The notes under the pieces: generated by a model | What the model was told of the DNA's origin: nothing | Seen by the model: only the letters and a program-made list of their open reading frames with translations | Database searches by the model: none | NCBI GenBank assembly: GCA_964619125.1 | Contig: CAZUCA010000041.1 | Span: forward strand, 1 to 30,560 | Reading direction: 5' to 3' | DNA from: Owenweeksia sp964619125 | GTDB lineage: Bacteria; Bacteroidota; Bacteroidia; Flavobacteriales; Schleiferiaceae | Length of the DNA: 30,560 nucleotides | In this document: positions 15,560 to 22,275 of the stretch, piece after piece | Layout: each line of letters opens with the position of its first letter | How positions within the stretch are numbered: the stretch's first letter is position 1 | Program-made: the position numbers and the translations under genes

Positions 15560-16071
15560 CTAGATTTTATCTACCGAAATTCCGATGTTGCCATTTCCCA
15601 ATAGATCAAGGTTCAACAGGTTATTGAATTGAGAATAGATAGCAACTTTCTTAATTGCCCTAATCTTTATCCCGATATAGGGTTGCAGGGAAAAAAAGTA
15701 TGAGCTAAGGCTTATTGTCCAAATAACTATAGCTAGGTTTTACGGACACTAAATCCACTGGTTTTACGCCTGCAAAAATTTCGTATTGGGCATCTTGCAT
15801 CAAATCATACTTTAACATGAGGGTTAAACCGGTGATTGTTACCACAAGCTCAGCCAAAACTCCTTTACTTCCTCTAGGACGATTTTCCGCCCGCTGGTAC
15901 TATCAGAAGTAATGGTGATTGACGGCCATTCCGAGGTTCCTCCTCTGATATCAGGAAAAAGTTTTTTTTACCATTGTTAAAGGTAACCTGAGCCTCTCCA
16001 CTATTGATTTAGCCACAAAGTTGAAAGCTGCCGTAGAGTAATAGCAGGGTGGTGGTCAGGATTCGGTCCAT
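15560..16071 (-). pseudogene. decayed, internally deleted paralogue of the adjacent barrel protein
   Basis: No intact frame, but four consecutive minus-strand segments in different frames resemble the neighbouring 385-residue protein in order. From 16071: a signal-peptide-like start MDRILTTTLLLLYGSFQLCG, a stop at 16009-16011, then GEAQVTFNNGKK (neighbour: GEAVISMNNGK). A frameshift leads to GRKIVLEEVKEF (neighbour: EQLIDINKLENIRF). Next comes ELVVTITGLTLMLKYDL (neighbour: ADIVTTGLSSSMQYEF). A last shift gives YIGIKIRAIKKVAIYSQFN through GNIGISVDKI, ending at 15560 (neighbour: CLGLQFIVNDRLAVYGEVN and SASIGVSYDF). Roughly 200 residues corresponding to neighbour positions 80-280 are missing. 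It starts 15 bases after the neighbour's stop, so it is an eroded tandem duplicate. It explains the apparent 550-base gap. Confidence 0.8.
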
Positions 16072-16086
16072 GGCTGTTGCTGGTGA

Positions 16087-17244
16087 TTAGAAGCGGGTAA
16101 CGCGGCCAAAATCATATGATACTCCGATGCTGGCACTCCTGAAGATGGAACCCATTTGAAGTATATGGTTGACTTCACCATAAACAGCAAGGCGGTCATT
16201 TACTATAAATTGCAGGCCCAGGCAAGGGCTCAGGCGTGGTACAGCCATGAGGTATGATTCGCTCTCCCCCCGGTAGGTTTCGTTAAACTGACTGAGGTCA
16301 AAAAGCCGCATGCCAATATAGGATTGAAATGCGCTACGTTTTACAAATTCATACTGCATCGATGAGCTAAGACCGGTGGTTACTATATCCGCACCATAGG
16401 CATTGCCGGTCCATGAATCTTCCCTAAGAAATTGAAAAGTGGCATGTTCAAAGCCCAGTTTAAGCGAGAAACGACCATTGGCACGGGGATAGAAGTGCCA
16501 TCCCCCTGAGAAGCCCGTACCTATTTTTCCCGGGGCATAAAACAAGAAGCTGCCTATGGTTGATGCCTGTGCATAAATTAGGTTATTGGGAGGTGATTTC
16601 AATCGACTGCCTGAGGCAAGGTGGTAAGTCACTTCGCCCTTATTGTAGTCGAGGATCAATCTGGTGAGGTCTCTTTCACTCAATTCAGTTTTCTGAATGT
16701 CCTGGGCCAGATCAACACGGTCACCCATCAACACCCCCAATACCTTGGCGTAGGCATAGTCATAACGCTTAAAATGACCTGATTTACCGGCATTGGTCGG
16801 CTCACCCTCATTTCGGAGTACGATTTCCTCGTTGTTTTCGAGTTTGTAGATGGAGTCACCCTTGGTAACATAGAAGGTTTTACCGGGTTCCCAGCGTACG
16901 TACAGGTTGATACCACCTTTCGATTCTACCACGGCCTTAAACAACCTGACTTGCGCACTGGGTTTATTGCTTACTTTGTGACTAATATATTTGGAGCCGT
17001 TGTCAAAACGGATGTTTTCTAGCTTATTGATATCAATAAGCTGCTCCTGACCTTTCTCATTTTTGATAATTACAAAATTAAGCTCATCGGGGTCCACTTT
17101 TACATAGCTCGATACAACCTTCCCATTATTCATACTGATAACCGCTTCCCCAATTTCCGTTTGGGCAAAACCGTTGAAATACATAAAAACTGATAGAAAG
17201 ATCAGGGATAAAGCCCGGGTGGTTGATGGACAGGATAGCAGCAT
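16087..17244 (-). CDS. outer-membrane beta-barrel protein, unknown function
   Basis: 385 residues. Signal peptide about 1-28 (LIFLSVFMYFNGFAQ). An N-terminal soluble part (about 30-210) contains AVISMNNGKVVSSYVKV, IDINKLENIRF and VRWEPGKTFYVTKGD, typical of Bacteroidota proteins with a periplasmic or surface module before a small barrel. From about 225 the sequence alternates as in a beta barrel (GTGFSGGWHFYPRANGRF, SLKLGFEHATFQF) and ends ASIGVSYDFGRVTRF with a terminal Phe. No enzymatic motif. The next gene downstream is a degraded copy of it. Localisation is well supported; function unknown. Confidence 0.75.
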   Translation of the reverse strand: MLLSCPSTTRALSLIFLSVFMYFNGFAQTEIGEAVISMNNGKVVSSYVKVDPDELNFVIIKNEKGQEQLIDINKLENIRFDNGSKYISHKVSNKPSAQVRLFKAVVESKGGINLYVRWEPGKTFYVTKGDSIYKLENNEEIVLRNEGEPTNAGKSGHFKRYDYAYAKVLGVLMGDRVDLAQDIQKTELSERDLTRLILDYNKGEVTYHLASGSRLKSPPNNLIYAQASTIGSFLFYAPGKIGTGFSGGWHFYPRANGRFSLKLGFEHATFQFLREDSWTGNAYGADIVTTGLSSSMQYEFVKRSAFQSYIGMRLFDLSQFNETYRGESESYLMAVPRLSPCLGLQFIVNDRLAVYGEVNHILQMGSIFRSASIGVSYDFGRVTRF

Positions 17245-17301
17245 AGTTGTTTCGATTTAGTGAGGCAAATATGTCATTTTTTTTTAACTGCCTGATGCAA
17301 T

Positions 17302-17332
17302 AAAAAAAAGCGCCCCTGAGGGCGCTTTTTTT
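17302..17332. terminator. bidirectional intrinsic terminator after rny
   Basis: AAAAAAGCGCCC pairs with GGGCGCTTTTTT around the 4-base loop CTGA (17316-17319). Long A and T tracts on both sides make it active in both directions. It ends the rny transcript (minus) and isolates it from the barrel-protein gene downstream. Confidence 0.9.
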
Positions 17333-17355
17333 ACAGTTGATTGTATGTAAGTTTC

Positions 17356-18888
17356 TTAACGGGCAATATTCACTGCCCGCGTTTCCCGGATCACGGTAAC
17401 TTTTACCTGGCCGGGGTAGGTCATCTCATTCTGAATTTTCTGGCTGATATCGAATGATATTTTGGCGGCGCTGGCATCGTCCACTTTATCACAATCCACC
17501 ATTACCCGCAGCTCACGACCAGCCTGTACCGCGTACGCCTTGCTTACACCACTCTGGTCCATGGCCAGGTTTTCAAGGTCCTTCAGACGCTGAATGTATG
17601 ACTCCGCAATCTGGCGACGGGCACCGGGACGGGCACCACTGATGCCATCGCATACCTGCACGATGGGCGATATGAGGCTGGTCATTTCCACCTCGTCGTG
17701 GTGAGCACCTATGGCGTTGCACACCTCAGGTTTCTCACCGTATTTTTCTGCCCATTTCATGCCCAGGATGGCGTGGGGCATTTCACTTTCCTCATCCGGC
17801 ACTTTACCAATGTCGTGCAATAGTCCGGCCCGTTTGGCCAGTTTCGCATTGAGACCGAGCTCAGCGGCCATAATACCACAGAGGTTGGCCACTTCCCTGG
17901 AGTGCTGCAGCAGGTTTTGGCCGTAGCTGCTGCGGTATTTCATTCGTCCTACTGCTTTCACCAGTTCGGGGTGGAGGCCGTGGATACCGAGGTCAATAGT
18001 GGTGCGCTTACCCACTTCAAATATTTCCTCGTCAATTTGTTTACGTACTTTATTCACCACTTCCTCAATGCGGGCAGGGTGAATACGGCCGTCGGTTACC
18101 AGGCGGTGCATGGCCAGGCGGGCAATTTCGCGACGAACGGGGTCAAAGCAGGAGAGAATGATCGCTTCGGGGGTGTCATCAACGATGATCTCCACCCCGG
18201 TAGCAGATTCGAGAGCGCGGATATTGCGACCCTCACGCCCGATAATGCGTCCTTTAACGTCGTCGTTTTCAATATTGAAAACTGACACGCTGTTTTCAAT
18301 AGCCTGCTCGGTAGCCACGCGCTGAATACTCTGGATAACAATTTTACGTGCCTCATTGCCGGCAGTGAGTTTGGCTTCTTCCATCGTTTCCTGGATAAAG
18401 GAAGCGGCTTCAGTTTTGGCCTCGTCTTTAAGGGCGTCAAGCAGTTGGTTTTTGGCCTCTTCGGGGGTGAGACCGCTGATTACCTCCAGTTGCTCCACCT
18501 GCTTGCGGTGCATTTTTTCAAGCTCTTCCGATTTGCGTTCGTAATGCTCCAGCTGACGGCTCAGCCGTTTTTGCATTTCACTGTTTTCACGCTCCTTGCG
18601 CTTGATTTCCTCAAAGCGATCTTTGTTTTTGCTCTCGCGATCCTTAATCTTATTCTGCAGGTCATTGAGCTTCTGCTCCCTGCGGTTGATCACTTTTTCA
18701 TGTTCTTCCTTGAGCTCCAGAAATTTTTCCTTGGCCTGCAGGATTTTATCCTTTTTGATGGTTTCGGCCTCTTTTTGGGCCTCCTTAATAATGGCTGATG
18801 CCTTCTTTTTTTCGAGCGACTTCAGCACGAGGTAAGCGATGGCAAATCCAGCCACCGCAGCTATAATTCCGGTCAGAATTAATTCCAT
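17356..18888 (-). CDS. rny: ribonuclease Y
   Basis: 510 residues, normal for the family. A single N-terminal membrane helix (about 3-23) anchors it to the inner membrane. A long charged coiled coil spans about 28-190. The KH RNA-binding domain around 205-265 contains RIIGREGRNIRALESATG, and the HD domain has the metal-binding His358-Asp359 in LLHDIGK, followed by HAILGMKWAEKYGE and GAHHDEVEM. It is the endoribonuclease that initiates mRNA decay in many bacteria lacking RNase E. It lies downstream of zapA and the 6S RNA on the same strand and ends in a strong terminator. Confidence 0.96.
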   Translation of the reverse strand: MELILTGIIAAVAGFAIAYLVLKSLEKKKASAIIKEAQKEAETIKKDKILQAKEKFLELKEEHEKVINRREQKLNDLQNKIKDRESKNKDRFEEIKRKERENSEMQKRLSRQLEHYERKSEELEKMHRKQVEQLEVISGLTPEEAKNQLLDALKDEAKTEAASFIQETMEEAKLTAGNEARKIVIQSIQRVATEQAIENSVSVFNIENDDVKGRIIGREGRNIRALESATGVEIIVDDTPEAIILSCFDPVRREIARLAMHRLVTDGRIHPARIEEVVNKVRKQIDEEIFEVGKRTTIDLGIHGLHPELVKAVGRMKYRSSYGQNLLQHSREVANLCGIMAAELGLNAKLAKRAGLLHDIGKVPDEESEMPHAILGMKWAEKYGEKPEVCNAIGAHHDEVEMTSLISPIVQVCDGISGARPGARRQIAESYIQRLKDLENLAMDQSGVSKAYAVQAGRELRVMVDCDKVDDASAAKISFDISQKIQNEMTYPGQVKVTVIRETRAVNIAR

Positions 18889-18916
18889 TTATAATGGTGG
18901 TATTAAGTTATTAACT

Positions 18917-19088
18917 AAAAAAAAAAACCCGCACCAATTCAAGCTTTGTCTAAACTCCGTTCAGACAAGATCAGAGTTTACCAGACAATTTCGGCCTTCC
19001 GCTACAAGGCGGCCTGGCCTAGAAAGCCCGAGCTAAACTCTTATTTATATTAGCGTTGAGTTTAGCAAATTCGTTGAATCGATGCGGG
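18917..19088 (-). ncRNA. ssrS: 6S RNA (Bacteroidota type)
   Basis: On the minus strand this region folds as a long interrupted rod typical of 6S RNA, which binds the housekeeping RNA polymerase holoenzyme. A 15-bp closing stem joins 19074-19088 to 18928-18942 with one G-T and one flanking wobble pair. A second stem joins 19058-19069 to 18945-18957. Then comes a central bubble with 16 and 15 unpaired bases (19042-19057 and 18958-18972), the open-promoter mimic. A third stem (19034-19041 with 18973-18980) leads to a GC-rich terminal hairpin with bulges. Eleven T residues (18917-18927) follow the closing stem as a terminator. The location between zapA and rny fits; zapA neighbours the 6S gene in many bacteria. 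The 5' end is approximate. Confidence 0.82.
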
Positions 19089-19109
19089 AAAAATAGGGTA
19101 TGTAAAGAA

Positions 19110-19412
19110 CTAAGGCTTTATAGCAGTTTCGAGAATCTGTTCGAGGTGGTTGAGCCGGGAATTCACCTTATTGGCATCCACCAGGTATTTGTCTTTTTGA
19201 ACTTCCAGGCGCGAGGCCAGTTGCAATGAGCACATGGCCAGCAAATCCTGTTTATCCCTAACGGCAAATCCCTCTTCATATTTTTTGAGAATGCCGTCGA
19301 TGGTTTTGGCGGCTGAACGAATTTGCTCCTCTTCCTCAGGCTTGATGGTGAGAGGGTACACCCGGTCAGCTATCGATACTTTTATTTTCAAAAATTCTTT
19401 TGAACTACTCAT
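19110..19412 (-). CDS. zapA: cell division protein ZapA
   Basis: 100 residues, the usual ZapA length. The N-terminal beta-hairpin domain (LKIKVSIADRVYPLTI) and EEQIRSAAKTIDGIL match the family, followed by the C-terminal coiled-coil helix (LAMCSLQLASRLEVQKD). ZapA cross-links FtsZ protofilaments in the Z ring. Its start overlaps by 8 bases the end of the upstream coiled-coil gene, which indicates coupled translation and probably a joint complex. The 6S RNA starts about 20 bases downstream. Confidence 0.92.
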   Translation of the reverse strand: MSSSKEFLKIKVSIADRVYPLTIKPEEEEQIRSAAKTIDGILKKYEEGFAVRDKQDLLAMCSLQLASRLEVQKDKYLVDANKVNSRLNHLEQILETAIKP

Positions 19413-19698
19413 TCAATAATGCTATGCAGCGGTCAATTTCCCGCACCAGTGAACTGATCTTTGCCTTAGCCAGCTCCGTGTCTTCCGGGCTGCCGGGGTT
19501 CAGGCCCCGGGCCAGGCGGGCATTTTTCAGTTCACTTTCGAGTAATTCCAATTTATGATTTTTACCGTCTATTTCTTCCTGTACTTGTTGCAATTCGGCC
19601 TGCAGCCGTTCCTTCTCATTTTTCACATTCTCAAAAGCCTCTACCAAACGGTAGCACAGATTTTGCAGATGTGTGAGACGTTGTTCAATATCCGGCAT
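19405..19698 (-). CDS. small coiled-coil protein upstream of zapA
   Basis: 97 residues, almost entirely one amphipathic coiled coil (about 4-65, e.g. FENVKNEKERLQAELQQVQE) and then a short C-terminal helix (LAKAKISSLVREIDRCIALL). There is no signal or membrane segment. It overlaps zapA by 8 bases. Size, shape and position resemble ZauP, the coiled-coil partner encoded upstream of zapA in Caulobacter, and functionally ZapB of E. coli. That link is inference from context and architecture, not from clear sequence identity. It has a perfect -33/-7 promoter upstream. Confidence 0.82.
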   Translation of the reverse strand: MPDIEQRLTHLQNLCYRLVEAFENVKNEKERLQAELQQVQEEIDGKNHKLELLESELKNARLARGLNPGSPEDTELAKAKISSLVREIDRCIALLNE

Positions 19699-19718
19699 AA
19701 ATTGAATTTACCCACGGA

Positions 19719-19748
19719 CAAAGTTACGAAGCAATTGCACACAATCAA
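19719..19748 (-). promoter_or_regulatory. -33/-7 promoter of the coiled-coil/zapA operon
   Basis: Minus-strand TTG (19746-19748), a 19-base spacer, then TAACTTTG (19719-19726): an exact match to the Bacteroidota consensus. It lies 20 bases before the start codon at 19698 and may drive the coiled-coil gene, zapA and possibly the 6S RNA and rny. Confidence 0.72.
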
Positions 19749-19839
19749 GTCGGGCTTTTTGGGCCCCGGCAATACTCTGCCTATTTTTACCGCTCGTGGT
19801 CGTCTTTTATCAATACAAATTCTAAAATCCCACTACTTC

Positions 19840-21552
19840 ATGCAAAACTTGCGCTGGCTTTGGCTGTGTTTGTTTAATGTGCTCGGCTTTAGTGTCCTGG
19901 CACAGGAATATCCCCAGGACTATTTCCGTTCTCCGCTCGAAATACCACTCTACCTCTCCGGTACCTTTGGAGAGATCAGAGGCAATCACTTTCACTCAGG
20001 CATGGATATCAAAACCAAGCACCGCGAGGGGCAACGGGTGGTAGCTGCTGCCGAAGGTGATATAGTGCGCATCAAAATTTCCCCTTACGGTTTTGGCAAC
20101 GCCCTTTACCTGCGCCACCCCAATGGCTACACCACCGTTTATGCCCACCTGCAGCGCTTCAATGACGAAATTGAAGAATATGTACGGCAGGCACAGTACG
20201 AACAGGAGAAGTTTGCGGTGGAATTATTTCCCCCGGCGGGAAAATTCAGCTATGAGCAGGGAGACTTGATTGCCCTGTCGGGCAACAGTGGTGGCAGCGG
20301 GGGCCCACACCTGCACTTTGAAGTGCGCAGTACAGCCACCGAAAAGATTATTAACCCCCTGCTCTTTGGCTTCGAAGTAGCCGATCATCAGCATCCTGAC
20401 CTCTACAATCTGGAGGTTTATGAGTTTGACGGGCAGGAACTGGTGGGCTCCCAAACCCTCGATCTTTTGCGAGAGGGTAATGGTAAATATTCTCTCAGTG
20501 GCAGCAGCCTGGTTGAGGTGCGCCATCAGCCGGCCTTCGGCATCACCACCTTCGACCGCCAGGATGGTTACGCCAATCGCAATGGCGTGTACAGCATAAA
20601 GCTCTGCATCGGCAAGGAAGTGATTTACCGCTTCACTATGGAAACTTTTGCCTTTGCCGAAACCCGCTATGTTAATAGCCATATCGACTACGCCCAGAAA
20701 AAGTGTTGTCGTCGTACCATTAATAAACTCTATCTGGATCCCCTCAACAATTTTTCGGGCTATCACAACACTCCCCGCATGAACCTGCCCGAGTTGAAGC
20801 CGGATTCCATCTACCCGGTGGAACTGATGGTTACAGATGCGGCCGGCAACGAAAGCGTCCTCGAATTTGATTTGTTATTGCAGCCATCACCGGCCGGTCA
20901 GAATCTGGACACTCCTGAGCCCGCCAGTATCTTTAAGTCTGGTCAGCCCAATTTCTTTAAAAACGATCTCCTTCAGTTTTCCCTGGCCGGCGATGCGCTG
21001 TACAGCGATGTGTATTTTGATTATGAAAAAAAGGAGGCTTGTGATGACTGTCTGTCATCGGTACATCGCCTTGGCTCGGAAGAAATTCCCGTACACCAAT
21101 ACTATAATCTGCGAATAAAACCAGAGGCCAATTACCAGGGCGACCGCAGTAAACTGGCTATTGCCAGCATCAAAAAAGGAAAAATAATCGATTATGAGGG
21201 AGGATATTATGAAGACGGTTATGTAGTGGGGCGCACCCGCCAATTCGGTGAATTTGCGGTAGTGCTTGATACGGTAGCACCCCGGCTTAAGGCTCTGAAC
21301 TTTGGGGATGGCAGCAGTGTGGCTGGTAAATCCAGGCTAAATGTGTACATCGAAGATGAGTTTAGCGGAATTGATGAGTACCGGGGTACCATTGATGGTA
21401 AATGGGTTTTATTTGCATACGATGCCAAAAATGACCTCCTTTATGCTGACTTGCCAGGCTTAAATGTGGAGCCCGGGGAGCATGAACTCACCCTCACTGT
21501 TAGTGATAAGAAGAATAATTCCACAACAAAAAGCTATCGGCTGATCTTTTGA
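19840..21552 (+). CDS. M23-family metallopeptidase (LytM-like), secreted
   Basis: 570 residues from ATG 19840 (MQNLRWLWLCLF). The open frame extends further upstream, but that part lies antisense to the coiled-coil gene and its promoter. Signal peptide about 1-21 (ending SVLA). The M23 domain (about 40-175) has the zinc ligands His52 and Asp56 (HSGMD) and the His157-Leu-His159 pair (GGPHLHFEVR), so it should be an active murein endopeptidase, probably cutting peptide cross-links. About 390 beta-rich residues follow, with an Ig-like look (DAAGNESVLEFDL, EHELTLTVSDKKNNS) and no named domain. Expected in the periplasm, acting on the cell wall. The CarboxypepD_reg gene follows after 40 bases. Confidence 0.88.
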   Translation: MQNLRWLWLCLFNVLGFSVLAQEYPQDYFRSPLEIPLYLSGTFGEIRGNHFHSGMDIKTKHREGQRVVAAAEGDIVRIKISPYGFGNALYLRHPNGYTTVYAHLQRFNDEIEEYVRQAQYEQEKFAVELFPPAGKFSYEQGDLIALSGNSGGSGGPHLHFEVRSTATEKIINPLLFGFEVADHQHPDLYNLEVYEFDGQELVGSQTLDLLREGNGKYSLSGSSLVEVRHQPAFGITTFDRQDGYANRNGVYSIKLCIGKEVIYRFTMETFAFAETRYVNSHIDYAQKKCCRRTINKLYLDPLNNFSGYHNTPRMNLPELKPDSIYPVELMVTDAAGNESVLEFDLLLQPSPAGQNLDTPEPASIFKSGQPNFFKNDLLQFSLAGDALYSDVYFDYEKKEACDDCLSSVHRLGSEEIPVHQYYNLRIKPEANYQGDRSKLAIASIKKGKIIDYEGGYYEDGYVVGRTRQFGEFAVVLDTVAPRLKALNFGDGSSVAGKSRLNVYIEDEFSGIDEYRGTIDGKWVLFAYDAKNDLLYADLPGLNVEPGEHELTLTVSDKKNNSTTKSYRLIF

Positions 21553-21561
21553 TTAGTATGT

Positions 21562-21569
21562 TACTTTTG
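21562..21569 (+). promoter_or_regulatory. -7 element (TACTTTTG) for the CarboxypepD_reg/receptor pair
   Basis: TACTTTTG matches TAnnTTTG and lies 23 bases before the start codon at 21593. No TTG is present at the expected -33 position, so this is a half-supported promoter. Confidence 0.4.
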
Positions 21570-21592
21570 CTCAATTGATCGTTTTAGAACTC

Positions 21593-22270
21593 ATGAAGAA
21601 GATACTAAGCCTGTTTGCCGTAGTTTTTTGCAGCCTTTGCTTTAGCCAGCTTAAGGCTCAGCAAAAAGAGCCTGTTCAAATTTCGGGTATTGTAATGACG
21701 GCCGACAGCATCCCCCAGTATATCCCATTTGCCCACGCCGTGGTTAAAAACCGTAACCGTGGCAGTATGACCGATGCCGAGGGCTTTTTCTCTTTTGCCG
21801 CCCTGCCCGGCGACACCGTTATCTTTAGTAGCATCGGCTTTAAAAAGGAGCGGCTTTTTATTCCTGATACCCTCGAACAGAAGGAGTACCTGGCGCGCAT
21901 TGTAATGAACTGGGATACCACCGTACTCGAAGAGGTAACCCTCTATCCCTGGCCTACGCCTGATCGCTTCAATGAGGAGTTTATGCGCAAGCGCATTCCT
22001 ACCACCGATGAGGATATCGCCAAACGCAACCTGGCCATTCAGGAGCTTAAAGATCGCGCTTATGCGATGGGCTACAGCCCGGAAGAAATTCAGGATTATG
22101 TAATTCAGTCTCAGAATGCCGACATCTACAACTTCGGTCGTTACCAGGGCTACGATAATGCCGGCTCGGCAATCCTGGGGTCTTTTACAAATCCATTTGC
22201 CTGGGCTCAGTTTTTTGAGGCAATTAAAAACGGAGATTTCAGTTCTAAAACTCCACGCAAAAGAAATTAG
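21593..22270 (+). CDS. secreted CarboxypepD_reg-like domain protein
   Basis: 225 residues from ATG 21593 (MKKILSLFAV). An upstream ATT start six codons earlier is less likely. Signal peptide about 1-22 (ending QLKA). Residues about 28-110 form the same carboxypeptidase-regulatory beta sandwich found at the front of TonB receptors (VQISGIVMTADS, FAHAVVKNRNRGSMTDAEG, FFSFAALPGDTVIFSSIGF), here not attached to a barrel. The C-terminal 110 residues are helical and charged (RFNEEFMRKRIPTTDED) with no known domain. The receptor gene starts 5 bases after its stop, so the pair is cotranscribed and the protein is probably an accessory factor of that receptor. Confidence 0.83.
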   Translation: MKKILSLFAVVFCSLCFSQLKAQQKEPVQISGIVMTADSIPQYIPFAHAVVKNRNRGSMTDAEGFFSFAALPGDTVIFSSIGFKKERLFIPDTLEQKEYLARIVMNWDTTVLEEVTLYPWPTPDRFNEEFMRKRIPTTDEDIAKRNLAIQELKDRAYAMGYSPEEIQDYVIQSQNADIYNFGRYQGYDNAGSAILGSFTNPFAWAQFFEAIKNGDFSSKTPRKRN

Positions 22271-22275
22271 CACTG

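Noticed and set aside
18889..19109. Possible small protein gene or attenuator in the zapA-rny gap.
   Set aside because: The region is better explained by the paired 6S RNA structure with its own T tract.
19555..19839. N-terminal extension of the M23 peptidase.
   Set aside because: It is antisense to the coiled-coil gene and its promoter, while ATG 19840 starts a normal signal peptide.
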